A DNA stretch of 64,000 nt, from contig JASWHV010000005.1 of the NCBI GenBank assembly GCA_030760725.1, positions 27,289,241 to 27,353,240 on the forward strand, given 5' to 3'. The translations under genes and the position numbers were made by a program. Positions 33,243-44,592 of this stretch are shown here, piece by piece. The notes under the pieces were generated by a model. That model was not told the origin of the DNA. It ran no database searches and was given only the letters and a program-made list of their open reading frames with translations. This DNA is from Neostapfia colusana. Its lineage: Eukaryota > Streptophyta > Magnoliopsida > Poales > Poaceae. Numbering within the stretch: the first letter of the stretch is position 1; every line of letters starts with the position of its first letter.

Positions 33243-36200
33243 TGACACGACCCCAAGGTCCTGTCGAGCCAGGATCACGCTGAGGGGTGCTGCGTTGCAC
33301 AGCACCGTATAACACACGTCAAAGGTACAAAGCGGAAGCGAAATTTTATTACATAAACAAGTTATGAACATGTTTACATCAAAATAAGTTCAGTCTACAC
33401 TCTCGGGCGTAGACTAAGCATCAAGTGCACGTTCAGCCCTTGAACGCGTCCTTGCTAGCACACATGCACACTAACTCTGCGGCGTGCATAACTCCGACTC
33501 GACGGGGTTCCCCTCCTGGGGTTCCGTCTCCTCTTCGGGAGTCCCTTCCTCATAGAACCCTGCAAAAGATTCAAACACAAGCAGTGAGCACGACGGCTCA
33601 GCAAGTCTGACCCGTCTCACCTAAACATAGAACTTCTACATGAGGGGTGATAGGTACATGGGGAAAAATAATTTGCAAAGGACTCGCCTAATTAGTGGAA
33701 CCTTACTTTCAAGTTTTAGCAGCCGGTTGTGGAGAACCTTACGCTAAGGCACATGAGAGAGCCGCAATCAAACAAGAAACGCATTTCTCTCATGTACTTT
33801 GCCCAAAGTTGAAATGAACTTTAGTTAGCTCTAAACTACAGCATATCATCAACAATCAGAGTCCATCTTTCAATCAGCAACATTTTAACATGTAACTAGC
33901 CTGTTCTTTCTACGTCACGGTACAGTGAACAAGTGGTACTCACTGACCGTGAGGGACGGCGATTATAATCGATTTACACCTGCAGGGTTACCCGAACAAC
34001 CCGTCACGTACGCCCGTACTCGATGTTGCCTACAACAACCATCACGGATGCCGTACGCAACTACCTTTCACCCGTCAGCCAAATATTGAACCGGTCCCAT
34101 CGTCCCGAGCAAGAGGTCTCTGCACGCGCATCTCTGTGCCGCCAGCCGATTTACACCTCGAGATCTCAACCTACCCTCTGAACGACGGGCAATGCCTCAA
34201 TACCCAGCTACCCGAGTTACATCAGTTTCCCGGTTCCCATATAGCCGGTAGGTCTTCGGTACTGTTCTAGCTTGTTCAACAGGCCCGCACACGACTCGGT
34301 CCTCAATCGACACAAGCGGAGCTACAGCACACAGGCCCCAAAGTCCTGCTGCCCTTACTCTCCGCTCGGCCTCATTTTCTTGCCATGTGTATCATGTGCT
34401 ATATCTACCCGAGCAATGTGCCTCTAGCCTATTCTCGCGAGTAGTTCCAACTACTTGACTTGTACCGAATCCTACTCTATCCTAGCAATGCAGTAGCTAA
34501 CGGGGTTTGCAATCCTAAACCCAACCCATGGTTTTCTTGGCTATGCAGTGGGGCTTCCAAACAAGAATCTAATGCACTGAATAAAGGAAACAAGTATGTG
34601 CTCAAAACAATAAAAATTTGTAAAAAGGGGTTAATGCAAACCGGAGCTTGCCTTGCTGCTCTTGGTCGTAGGCTAGCTGCTCCTCCAGAGTTACGAAGTC
34701 TAGGACTTCGAGTTCCTCCTCGACCTTAGCGACTACATGATAGAAACAATACATGTATTAATTTAATGCATTTGTATTAAGTTTGAAGTTGTGAAGTCTA
34801 TAACCTTTGCTAGATAGACCTAATGACTGTGAAACTTTTATTGTGGCTTGGTTACAACCTAAACAGAGGCTTGGTCAAGTTTTAGTTGCAGCAAAGCTCA
34901 TTTGAGCCCTCCACAATTAATTATGTACTTGACCTTAATTGGAACTCTTAGGGTGTTCTAGGGACTTTCATGAAACAAACTATGACTTTCTGAAAATTAG
35001 ATTTTCAGAGGGTTCTAATGGAGTTGGTCTCACTTAATTTCGAAGTTCCTAACTAAAGATATGAGCTAAACAATTTCAGAGAAAATTCTGAAAATGTTTC
35101 TGAACATTTTCTATTTTCTCTGGAACAGTTTCACTAATCACACCATTAGGTGGATCAAATGAGCTCAAATGGATCTGAAATTTTTATGGTAGTTCAGGGA
35201 TACTTTGGTGAACATCCCAGCAAAATTTCAGGATTTTCCTCCAAAGGACTCTCCAGTTAAAATTCCTAACAGTTTAAATTTTGAGGAATTAATTCTGGAA
35301 AATTAAGGGTTTTCATGAAGTGAAACTTGATTTGCTGGAAAGTACTCGGAGAGCTGAATCCAGAAAAATTTGGTTCACTCAATTTGGAGTTTGAAGGAAA
35401 TCTGAAAATCGGGGAAAAGTTTAAACTCGCGCGTGGGCTCAGGGGAGACGCGTCGCACGCCGAGGCGACAGCACACCGCGGCCCACAATGATTTTTGCGC
35501 GCCAGCACACCCGATCCCGGCCGCAGCCGGATCCCGATTCAAAATATCTCCAACTGACAGCTGGAGTCCACCCCCTTCTTCAACCTCGCGACGCCCGCGC
35601 TCCGCCGCCGAGGGACCTCGCCGGAGAGCTCGCCGCCGGCTTCTGTACAGCTCCAAACTTCTCGATTCTGGCCGCCCCTGCCTACTTTTACTCGGGAAAC
35701 AGGATTCTAGGGTCAGCTGCTCATGACAATGGCCGGAGCATGGTCGGCGACGAGCCGCCACCTCGGAACGACTTCGGCCATGTCGGCTGACTTCCCTAGC
35801 ACCTCAACTACTTGGGAAACCGGTCGGGGAGCATCAGTGGACCTCAGAGAAGGTCGACATGAGCTCGAGACAGCTCGGGGAAGGCCCGAAATAGGTCCTC
35901 ACCGTGCGCCCGATACCGTCCGTTCATTCCGCCATTGATAGACCTCGAATTACGCCGGGTACAGAGGTCCTCCGGCCCAGAGTTGTGAAGGCAACTTGTG
36001 CGTTACCGTGTCTAGCTCGTGTGAGAGCGGCTTGAGGTCCTCTAATCCTTTCTAGAGCACGAATTAAACAGAATCGTACCCGAAGGTCGTTCTGTACATA
36101 GAAAGGGGAAAAGTGGAAATTCGCCGCCGGTGAGCAACCACTTGAGCTGTGGCTCGGGGATGAGCAGCACCGGTCACCGGCGCGTCCAAGGGTGCCTTGG

Positions 36201-37251
36201 CTCGGGCGTGACAACGCCCTGGTTGGGCTGTCCACGAGAGCCCGAGGTGCGGCGGTTCCAAGTCCCGAATTTGATCTTTCGGCATAGCCGATATCAGTCG
36301 GTTTCAACCAAATTCTAGCAACGGGGAGGACGGAGGAAGGTCTCTAGTACCTTACTGGGGCTCTGGAGTGGACGGAGGGAGCTGCGATCGGCGTTCTCTG
36401 ATTGATTCCTAGCTGCGGAAATTTTCGGCCGGCGTTGAGTTCTTGCGGGGAAGAACGGCGGTGCCTCGGCCGAGGAGGGGGGCAGGCGCCTTAAGAAGGC
36501 TCTGCACCGCCTCACGCCCGCACGTGGGCAAGCAGCTACTGGCGCGGCGGCTGCCCTTGGTGGCGATCACCGCTGCGGCTCGGCGACCAAGTGAAAAAGT
36601 CTCAGTCGGTTTGATCTGAGCAGTGGCTGACATGTGGGTCCCACCTCCAGTTTTAACCTCTGAAATTTACTCCTAATCACTGTTGTAAACAGTGAACCCC
36701 ATACTACCCTTGGCAATTCAAATTATTCACCCATGAGCCATTTGAATTGATCAAAGTTCAAATGAGGTTTGGTTTGAATGAATTTCAGCACAAGTTCAGT
36801 TTGAAATTCAAATAAAGTTTGAATTCCTCCCACTTAGCTCATGTCAAGATCAACTCCAAATGGAGTGAAAATTGGTGTGTGAGCTCACAAAAATGTGCTG
36901 AGTAAGAATATGCCTCCCACTTCTAAATTCATGGGATAAAAACAGTTTGAATTTGAATATGGTTTCAAACTGCCCTCTTCCTAACTATACCCAAAATGAC
37001 CCCAAAAAGGTTTTGAATTTGGGTGAATCTTGGCATGGACATCCTTAGTAAAGTGTAGGAGTTTTCATATGTCCAGCCCATCTATATCACATGTGGGAAA
37101 TACCACTCTTTCAATGTGTGAGTTTGTTCTCTAATGAGCATGTTGATAACTGTTACTTGCTCTTCATTTGTGTTCATCATCCTTCCTCAAATGAGGTGTG
37201 TGGTGTGGTGATGAACACTGCAAATGTGTGTCAAAAACTGAGGCCCTTACA
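33243..37251 (-). repeat. Element D: 3' LTR (4009 bp)
   Basis: On the minus strand it starts TGTAAGGGCC after the polypurine tract and ends GTGTCA at 33243. Compared with the 5' LTR it lacks about 30 bp near 35389 (the 'ctttctagccaaagttatg' stretch present at 46713). Its core-promoter segment (about 36380-36600) is unlike B's, while both sides of it are nearly the same. A poly(A) signal (AATAAA) lies at 33345-33350. Open frames at 34460-36633 are LTR shadows. Confidence 0.95.
33471..34732 (-). other. Element D 3' LTR: putative split ORF, exon 2 (34732-34652) and exon 3 (33559-33471)
   Basis: Exon 2 is 81 nt after ATCATGTAG and ends CAAG|GCAAGC. Exon 3 is 89 nt after TTTTGCAG and ends in TAG. 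The frame is continuous across both. Relative to B, exon 3 has a W-to-S change in the EWE motif. The leader exon donor (CAGTAAG|GTAC) is at 36351. Confidence 0.45.
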
Positions 37252-37286
37252 TTCCTCCCCCCTTAAAAGAATCTCGTCCCGAGATT
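37252..37286 (-). promoter_or_regulatory. Element D: polypurine tract and 3' hairpin
   Basis: On the minus strand AATCTCG-GGA-CGAGATT (37286-37270) is followed by TTTTAAGGGGGGAGGAA (37268-37252), touching the 3' LTR. It is the same arrangement as in A, B and E. Confidence 0.92.
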
Positions 37287-37320
37287 ATAAGGTGAAAATG
37301 AGAGAGAGGACGGTGGAAAA

Positions 37321-40300
37321 TTACCGGATATGCGACGTGAAAAAGTCGGGGTAGTTAGTGCGAAGGAATTCTTCACTCTCCCATGTAGCTTCGTCCATGG
37401 AGTGATTACTCCATAGAACCTTGTAGAACCACAACGTACGGTTGCGTGTGGTTCGGGCCTTTTCATCAATAATCTGCACCGGTTCCTCCCGATAGGTGAG
37501 ATCCGGTTGCATTTCTTCAATGTCTTCCAGCTGAACGGTAGTTGATAGCTTGAGACACTTCCTCAGCTGGGAAATGTGAAAGATGTCGTGCACACCGGAA
37601 AGTGCTTCTGGTAATTTCAGCTGGTATGCCACTGATCCACATCTTTCGGTAATCTGGAATGGACCAATGAATCGGGGTGCCAACTTTCCTCTCACCCCAA
37701 ATCTGTTTACGCCCTTCATTGGAGAAACCCGTAGGTATACGTGATCTCCAACTTCGAATTGTAATGGGCGCCTTCTCCGGTCCGCATATTGTTTCTGACG
37801 GGATTGAGCGGCTTTTAGGTTTGCTTGAATCAGTCGAACCTTTTCTTCCGCGTTGTTGACGAGGACAATCCCGAAGGTAACCCTTTCGCCAGACTCACAC
37901 CAGTTCAATGGTGTGCGGCATTTCCTACCGTATAGCGCCTCGTAAGGTGCCATCTTGATGCTGGCTTGGTACCCATTATTGTACGAGAACTCAGCTAACG
38001 GCAAGTGATCATCCCAATTCTTGCCGTGGTTGATAGCGCAAGCTCGTAGCATGTCTTCTAGAATCTGATTTACCCGCTCGGTTTGTCCATCCGTCTGCGG
38101 GTGGTATGCTGAACTACGGATCAGCTTCGTCCCCAAGGCAGCGTGCAGCTGCTCCCAGAAACGGGACACAAATAAAGTGCCCCAATCCGATATGATTGTA
38201 CGGGGTACGCCGTACAAGCATAGGATCCGTGAGATGTACAGTTCAGCGTACTTCTTGGCGTTGTAGTTGGTGTTGACCGGGATGAAATGGGCAACTTTGG
38301 TGAGCCAATCGACGATCACCCACACAGAATCATGTTTCTGCAAGGTGGTGGGTAAACCGACGATGAAGTCCATGCTCACGTCCTCCCACTTCCAGGCAGG
38401 AATGCCCAGTGGTCGCAGCAGTCCCGGTTTCCGCATGTAGTCTGCCTTCACCCTTCGACATGTATCACACTCGGACACGTATTTTGCAGTCTCACGCTTC
38501 ATCCGTGTCCACCAAAACTTGCTTCTGAGTTCTTGATACATCTTGTTGCTGCATGGGTGAATAGAAAACTTTGATAAGTGAGCCTCATCAAAGATTTTCT
38601 TCCGTAATTCCGGGTTACGGGGTATGACGATCCGGTCCTTGAACCATAGGACGCCGTCTCCGTCTTTCCGGAAACATTTCAGCTCCCCACTATCTACACG
38701 TCTCCGTAAATGTGACATGCCCTTGTCATTCTTCTGGGCTGCCGCTTTCTCTTCACGGATGGTGGGGATCAAAGCTAGGTTGTAGAGAGCTCCATATGGA
38801 ATCACATGTAGTGGTGGTTCGCTCTCTTCCAACGGTGTGATGGTAAGATTGTTGACGTATGACTTGCGGCTCAGCGCATCTGCCACTATGTTTGCCTTGC
38901 CCGGATGATAATGGATCTCTATCTCGTAATCCTTTATCAGTTCTAACCATCTTCGTTGCCTCATGTTCAGCTCCTTCTGAGTGAATATGTACTTGAGGCT
39001 TTTGTGGTCGGTATATAAATGTACGAGGTTACCGAGTAGGTAGTGCCTCCACATTTTTAGTGCAAGTACCACGGCAGCGAGCTCCAAGTCGTGAGTTGGA
39101 TAATTTTGCTCATGGTTTCTAAGCTGCCGTGATCCATACGCGACCACTCTTCGGTCTTGCATCAGCACACATCCGAGCCCAATGCCGGATGCATCGCAGT
39201 ACACATCGAACGGTTTTGTTGTGTCTGGCTGCGCCAAAACCGGTGCTGATGTCAGGTGCTTGACTAAAGCCTTGAATGCTGCTTCACATGTTGGACTCCA
39301 AACATATTTGGTAGCCTTCTTCAGCAGCTCTGTCATTGGCTTGGCAATCTTCGAGAAGTTCGGAATGAACCTCCGATAATATCCCGCGAGTCCGAGGAAA
39401 CTCCGTACCTCGTGAACAGTTCTCGGGGATTTCCAATTCAGCACTTGAGTGATCTTGCTCGGGTCCACAGCGATACCCTCCGCTGAGATGATATGCCCGA
39501 GGAAAGGCACTTGCGATATCCAAAACTCGCATTTGCTGAATTTTGCGTATAACTTGTGATCCCGCAGCCGTTGTAAGACTATACACAGATGTTTCTTGTG
39601 ATCTTCCTCTGACTTGGAATATACCAGGATGTCGTCGATGAAGACCACGACAAACTTGTCCAGCTCCGGCATGAATACCGAGTTCATCAAGTACATGAAA
39701 TGAGCTGGAGCATTGGTGAGGCCGAAGGACATGACCAGGTACTCATAAAGTCCGTACCTTGTCGAGAAAGCTGTCTTTGGAATGTCCTCCGCCCTTATCT
39801 TAATCTGATGGTACCCGGATCTTAAGTCCATCTTGGAAAAGATCTTTGCTTCGACCAACTGATCAAACAACATGTCGATCCGTGGCAACGGGTACTTGTT
39901 CTTGATGGTTACGGCATTTAATGGACGGTAGTCCACGCAAAGCCGCAACGTCTGATCCTTATTCTTGACAAATAATGCCGAACAGCCCCATGGCGAGGAG
40001 CTCGGCCTAATGAAACCCTTCTCCAGAAGGTCCGTGAGCTGAGTCTTTAACTCAGCCAACTCCTTGGGCGCCATCTTGTACAGCCTTCGGGATATTGGCA
40101 TGGTTCCCAGTGCAAGTTCAATCTTGAACTCCACCTCTCTATCGGGTGGCATCCCTGGCAAATCATCCGGGAATACGTCAGGGAATTCTCGGACCACTGG
40201 AATATCTTCCAATCTGATGGTTGTGGCTTGATAGACACTTGGAAGTTTTATTTCTGGACTGCCAAGAAATAATGAGTGAGAACCGTGCACCTCTGAGTTT

Positions 40301-41880
40301 AAGTGCACGATTCGAAGGACGGTGTCTAAAACAGCGCCGTGGCGGGTTAACCACGACATCCCTAGGATGACATCGACCTTCTGTCCCTCTAAGATAATGA
40401 GAGACGTGGGGTACACTCTACCCGCTAAGCATAATGGTGCTTTGGAGACCATTACGCTTGCTGAAATCTTCCCACCCGGTGAACAAATTAAATATGGACT
40501 ATCGGTGGGTAGTATTGGCAGACTGTGTTTAGCAATGAAAGCTTGGCTAACACAATTATGCGTGGCTCCTGAATCAAACAGTACTATAGCGGGATGCTGG
40601 TGGAGTTGGAACATACCCGCAAGGATTGGCTCGCCCTCTGGCACGTCCTCAATGGCAAGTTGGTGGACAGTGCCGGGCCTAGGGTTTGCCCGCCGCGCAT
40701 TAGTAGGGTTTCGGGGTTGATTCCTCTCCGGAAACTGTGGTGCCACTCCGCCGCCTTGCCTCTCCGGGCAACTGCTCGCGAAGTGTCCTGGACGACCACA
40801 CTTGTAACATGTGGCCGCTGCTGGTGGAGTACTCGGTGGACGAAGGCCCGGCATGCGTTGCTGAGGTGCAAACGCACGCGGCATCGTCCGCTGCTGCTGT
40901 TGTTGTTGCGGTGGTACTGGCAGTGCCGGCCGGAATGCCGGTGAAGAGTACGGCCGACTGCGGAACGGCATCGACCGCTGTGGTGGCTGCCAGCGTGGTC
41001 CTGATGGTGGGCGATTCACCATCTGAAACTTCTGAGAAGGACCGCCTCCTTCTCCGCTGCTCTGCGGCACGCTTCGCTTTCGTTCTGCCGCCGCCAACTC
41101 CTTGCCGGAGTCCTCCTGAACAATCGCAGCATCAATGATGTCGTTGAGGCTGCCGCGATTGAACATCGCCAACTTGTCCTTCAGGAGCGGGTTAAGCCCC
41201 TGGTAGAAATGGTCCCGCCGCTTCTCGTCGGTATCAGCATGATACGACGGATATAGCACGAGATCGTTAAACGCCCTGGAGTATTCCAGCGCGTTCCGGC
41301 TCCCTTGTTGCAGGTGTAAGAACTCCTGCGTCTTCCTCTTCATCAGACCTGGCGGTATATGATAGGCCCTGAAGGCCGTCCGGAACTCCGCCCAGGTCAT
41401 CACTCGGTCGGTGGGCTGTGAAGCACAAAAGTTGGCCCACCACGCGCTCGCGGATCCTTGGAGCTGCTGAACCGCGAACTGAGTCTTGCGCTGCTCGCTG
41501 ATTTGGAGCAGCCCGAACTTCATCTCTATGGCGCGGAGCCAGTTGTCCGCGTCAAGTGGTTCATCTGCCCTTGAAAACACAGGGGGATGAGTCGCCAGGA
41601 AGTCGGAGTAGGAGCTCTGTTGGCGCTCCTCACGATCTTGACATCTCTCTGGGCGAGACGTATTGGCGATGAGAGTCTGCAGCAACTCTGTGTGCTGCTG
41701 ATGCGAGCCCGCCATTGCCGCGACAATGTCGGCCAATGTAACCGTTGGCAGTGGCGGTGGCGGTGTTTGCTGTTGCTGTTGCTGCTGCTGTTGTCCCGAG
41801 GAGTCCTCAGGAGGTGGTTGGGAGGTCTCTCCCCCTTGACTGGTACCCCCAACGTCAGGGTTGGCACGAGTACGCGTCAT
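37321..41880 (-). CDS. gag-pol: Element D: full-length gag-pol polyprotein (1519 aa)
   Basis: The ATG at 41880 (MTRTRANPD) is preferred over the more upstream in-frame ATGs because it follows a splice-acceptor AG and matches B. Domains in order: polyGln/Pro N-terminus, capsid core, CCHC knuckle (about 358-371), retropepsin with LFDSGATH (about 436), RT with FIDD (about 749-750), RNase H (about 896), integrase HHCC and DD35E core (about D1171, D1232, E1268), and a complete chromodomain-like tail (WSNHSMDEATWESEEFLRTN). The length is normal for Tekay/Del. Oddities against B: ISDWGT in place of ISDRGT beside the second integrase Asp, IVDWLTK for IVDRLTK, and HNCVSQ after the protease motif. It could copy and integrate D and related elements if expressed. 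Confidence 0.97.
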   Translation of the reverse strand: MTRTRANPDVGGTSQGGETSQPPPEDSSGQQQQQQQQQTPPPPLPTVTLADIVAAMAGSHQQHTELLQTLIANTSRPERCQDREERQQSSYSDFLATHPPVFSRADEPLDADNWLRAIEMKFGLLQISEQRKTQFAVQQLQGSASAWWANFCASQPTDRVMTWAEFRTAFRAYHIPPGLMKRKTQEFLHLQQGSRNALEYSRAFNDLVLYPSYHADTDEKRRDHFYQGLNPLLKDKLAMFNRGSLNDIIDAAIVQEDSGKELAAAERKRSVPQSSGEGGGPSQKFQMVNRPPSGPRWQPPQRSMPFRSRPYSSPAFRPALPVPPQQQQQQRTMPRAFAPQQRMPGLRPPSTPPAAATCYKCGRPGHFASSCPERQGGGVAPQFPERNQPRNPTNARRANPRPGTVHQLAIEDVPEGEPILAGMFQLHQHPAIVLFDSGATHNCVSQAFIAKHSLPILPTDSPYLICSPGGKISASVMVSKAPLCLAGRVYPTSLIILEGQKVDVILGMSWLTRHGAVLDTVLRIVHLNSEVHGSHSLFLGSPEIKLPSVYQATTIRLEDIPVVREFPDVFPDDLPGMPPDREVEFKIELALGTMPISRRLYKMAPKELAELKTQLTDLLEKGFIRPSSSPWGCSALFVKNKDQTLRLCVDYRPLNAVTIKNKYPLPRIDMLFDQLVEAKIFSKMDLRSGYHQIKIRAEDIPKTAFSTRYGLYEYLVMSFGLTNAPAHFMYLMNSVFMPELDKFVVVFIDDILVYSKSEEDHKKHLCIVLQRLRDHKLYAKFSKCEFWISQVPFLGHIISAEGIAVDPSKITQVLNWKSPRTVHEVRSFLGLAGYYRRFIPNFSKIAKPMTELLKKATKYVWSPTCEAAFKALVKHLTSAPVLAQPDTTKPFDVYCDASGIGLGCVLMQDRRVVAYGSRQLRNHEQNYPTHDLELAAVVLALKMWRHYLLGNLVHLYTDHKSLKYIFTQKELNMRQRRWLELIKDYEIEIHYHPGKANIVADALSRKSYVNNLTITPLEESEPPLHVIPYGALYNLALIPTIREEKAAAQKNDKGMSHLRRRVDSGELKCFRKDGDGVLWFKDRIVIPRNPELRKKIFDEAHLSKFSIHPCSNKMYQELRSKFWWTRMKRETAKYVSECDTCRRVKADYMRKPGLLRPLGIPAWKWEDVSMDFIVGLPTTLQKHDSVWVIVDWLTKVAHFIPVNTNYNAKKYAELYISRILCLYGVPRTIISDWGTLFVSRFWEQLHAALGTKLIRSSAYHPQTDGQTERVNQILEDMLRACAINHGKNWDDHLPLAEFSYNNGYQASIKMAPYEALYGRKCRTPLNWCESGERVTFGIVLVNNAEEKVRLIQANLKAAQSRQKQYADRRRRPLQFEVGDHVYLRVSPMKGVNRFGVRGKLAPRFIGPFQITERCGSVAYQLKLPEALSGVHDIFHISQLRKCLKLSTTVQLEDIEEMQPDLTYREEPVQIIDEKARTTRNRTLWFYKVLWSNHSMDEATWESEEFLRTNYPDFFTSHIR

Positions 41881-42149
41881 TCTGAAATTCAAAACAGCAG
41901 CGATTAGCACATGTCTTACTGAAAATTCCATAAGCAACAGTAGGTATTGAAGTGACACATGACTAATTTGCACAACATTCACATATATTGATAAAGCATA
42001 AACTTTATACAAGATACATTATTCTCGGATCTCCGAGAAGTCGTGCTCATGTCGTCACTACCTATACATACGCTGTCTACACGACATGTCACCGATTACA
42101 AAAGTTGGGTTACGCTACCCTGGCTGCCCTACTTGGCAACCGTAACCCC
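41881..42149 (-). other. Element D: spacer between extra gene and gag
   Basis: This 269-bp AT-rich spacer, on the minus strand, ends GTTTTGAATTTCAG one base before the gag ATG. Its twin in B is at 23038-23309. No gene is supported. The acceptor-like end is conserved between both copies. Confidence 0.5.
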
Positions 42150-43094
42150 CTACTCGGAGTAGAACTCGACCTCCTGTGGGTCGTCCTCCTCCGGTACCTC
42201 TGCTGGTGGCTCTGGATCTACCACCTCTTCTCCCATTCCGGGTTCTCCCATTGCTGGAAGACCCAAGACCACCGGTACGCCTAACACCGGGGGTACGAGG
42301 TCCTGCAATGCATGCACCTCGTCCATAGCCTGGTTGTAGTCCTCTTCCCAGCCTTGTCCTTCCTTGATAGCATCGCCCCGCTCTTGAGCAAGGTCCTCAT
42401 TCTGCTGGGTTAGGGTCTGCACCAGCTCTTGCAACGCCGCGATGTCAACACGGCTCTTCTTCTTTGCCTTCTTCAGACGACGCAACTGATTGTGTTGTTC
42501 ATTCAGTCGCTTGATCGTCGGTAGGAGCACATTGCGGAGTGTGCTGTGAGCACTCTCGAAATGATCTCCACGGCTTGTGCTCTCCTTGAGCTTTGTGGCG
42601 AGATGCTCCGTATGAACAGCTTGGCTGTCCATCACGGCGTTTCCCGCCCTCATCTGGAGGCTGAGATTTGCCTCCGCGGGGTTGTACCTTGGGCAACTCG
42701 GGTCCGTTGCTTCCAGGTACCTCTCTTCCCACACATGCTGAGCTCGTCCCTCCACCGGAACGAGTGCGTATGGAGTGCCCTCCATAGCCTGCACGTGTAG
42801 TTGGCAGAAACGTGACATAGTGTCACGGGCTGCCACTTGCCACATCCCTTCCGGTTCTCTTCCTCTCACCGTGACGGTGAATGGCACCCAACCGGGTGGC
42901 ATAGGTCCTGCAGGAACCTCGACATGGATCGTCCACGTCTTGTTCCCCTCTTCGCCTTCTTCCTTGGCGATGTACTGCGGCATCTGATTGTACCCGAAAT
43001 ATTGGAGCATTTGCCACAATGCTTCCGGGTAGCCGCTACGGTGAGAACAGTGGAACACTACCCACCCGTTCTCCAACTGTTTATCTGCTGCCAT
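42150..43094 (-). CDS. Element D: intact 314-aa extra gene with coiled coil and acidic tail
   Basis: The ATG at 43094 directly follows ATATTTTTACAG. Residues 1-150 look globular, with conserved-looking motifs (GWVVFHCSHRSGYPEAL, WQMLQYFGYNQMPQYIA, GWVPFTVTVRGREPEGM, AARDTMSRFCQLHVQAM). Residues 165-270 are rich in Leu, Lys, Glu and Gln with heptad spacing, consistent with a coiled coil, and contain a basic cluster (RRLKKAKKKSR). The tail is Pro/Glu-rich and ends QEVEFYSE. There is no signal peptide or membrane segment, and no Gag, Pol or Env motif. I do not recognise a named family; similar unnamed proteins occur beside grass retrotransposons. A role as an accessory structural or regulatory protein is inference. 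The frame is preserved from end to end relative to B except for B's two stops. Confidence 0.85.
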   Translation of the reverse strand: MAADKQLENGWVVFHCSHRSGYPEALWQMLQYFGYNQMPQYIAKEEGEEGNKTWTIHVEVPAGPMPPGWVPFTVTVRGREPEGMWQVAARDTMSRFCQLHVQAMEGTPYALVPVEGRAQHVWEERYLEATDPSCPRYNPAEANLSLQMRAGNAVMDSQAVHTEHLATKLKESTSRGDHFESAHSTLRNVLLPTIKRLNEQHNQLRRLKKAKKKSRVDIAALQELVQTLTQQNEDLAQERGDAIKEGQGWEEDYNQAMDEVHALQDLVPPVLGVPVVLGLPAMGEPGMGEEVVDPEPPAEVPEEDDPQEVEFYSE

Positions 43095-44573
43095 CTGTAA
43101 AAATATATTTGAGAAATGTCAAATATTTATTTAAACAGTAAACCATTGAGTTATAACATAAGACATGTCATTGAGCCCATAAAACTTGGAAACATAGTTC
43201 AAATTTTAAACAAATTTGACTGCTGATCTGCTGTTCCCATGACTGCCCTGACCAGTTTCCATTTCAACCTGATTTAGGCCATGTTAAAAGCAAAAATAAT
43301 TCTGGAGCTCAACATCAAAGTTAAAGCTAACTTCAATAGCTTTCCAGCAAGTATTTGCTTGGCCTAAGATCTGTCCTGGTTCAAAAGTTATGAGATGTCA
43401 AAGTTAACAGAATTTCTGGAGAAAATTGGACAGCACCTCCCTGCTTTAGGTACTGATTTGATCCAAGAATCTCAGTCAATTCTATTCCTAATCTGACAAA
43501 ACTTTCTGTCACAAAGTTGTAACCCATCTCATAGGCTTTCCAGAACTACCTCATTTTCTATTTTTGGATTTTTATGCAGGAAGTTATGATTAATTTACAG
43601 AGAGTCTACAGAGAGTCTTTGCTCTGCCCTGTTTTCTGGACAGTTTCAACTCTACTGCATTTTTCGAGTGGTTAAGGGATAAAACACTTCTGGAACTCAA
43701 CAGAAAAGTTGTAAAGCTCTTTCAAAGCTTTCCAGAAATGTATCATATGACCCCAGCCTCGAAAGAACTCAACCTCTAACCTCTGATTAACTTCAGCCTT
43801 GATTCAGCTGAAAACAGAGTGCTCTATCCTTAACAACCTATAAGTTGAAAACTTGTTAACTTTGAATATCCTGTTCAAGGGAAGGAGTTACATCAAGTTT
43901 TACTATTTTAGATACAAACCTTCAAGTTTTTAAATGAAGTTGTTCATTTAATGGGGTGTGACGTCGATGCGTCACCAGATTATGTCGGTACTACGTCCTC
44001 ACAAAGAAAACCTATACCGGACTTAGCCGGCTTCGTTAGTTCAGTGGCACTACTCGTCACTCGCACACGGATGCTACACGTCTACCGTTTGGTGGTCAGG
44101 CTACCTGCAGAAACTCAAACAATCATCAGACTCGGCTGCACACCGAGCCCGGAATCCATACAGTTCGTACACCCGGCCGTCATCACTCGCCCGGATGTTC
44201 TCAAGCCAACCACGCCTTGAGTTACGTGTTCACGTTTCAGACCACGTGACGGGGTCTCCCATGTTGCACCACGCACGCCAGGGACAGACGTTACTCGAAT
44301 ACCCCAAACGACATGAAGAGTCGTAGAGGATACTAAAGCGGGTCGGGTTACCTGCCACCCGTGGGGCTCCACCCTTCAGCTTGTGCGCACTGGTGGACAG
44401 CGCTTACATGTACTCCCCAAGACATAAACGTCCCGAGATACACGATTTTCCAACATAACAAATAGGTTAATATGCCACTTTCTATATGCTAATAACATCC
44501 TTATACGGGCTACTAACTCGTTCCTCGCTGGATTTTTGAAAAAGAAGACCTTTGTACTGTGTTAAACCTCAAG
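43095..44573 (-). other. Element D: leader with conserved block at 43982-44031
   Basis: This 1.5 kb leader is colinear with B's. On the minus strand the conserved block reads GCCGGCTAAGTCCGG, a T-rich stretch and GTAGTACCGACAT. Nothing else is supported in it; the open frames at 43951-44372 are chance. Confidence 0.7.
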
Positions 44574-44589
44574 CGAGCTCTGATACCAA
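44574..44589 (-). promoter_or_regulatory. Element D: primer-binding site
   Basis: TGGTATCAGAGCTCGC on the minus strand, three bases after the 5' LTR end, identical to B's site. Confidence 0.93.
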
Positions 44590-44592
44590 CGC

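Noticed and set aside
31951..33260. The repeated GGTCGTGTCA / TGACACGACC ends as an inverted-repeat DNA transposon
   Set aside because: They are the outer ends of two LTR elements in opposite orientation, each with its own target site, primer site and polypurine tract.
32144..33371. Short open frames in the spacer between B and D as a possible host gene
   Set aside because: The spacer is colinear with the LTRs of A and B and is explained as part of C's 5' LTR.
41750..41800. CAG/CTG run in D and B gag as a microsatellite of interest
   Set aside because: It encodes the polyGln stretch in gag and differs by one codon between copies; this is ordinary repeat-length variation.
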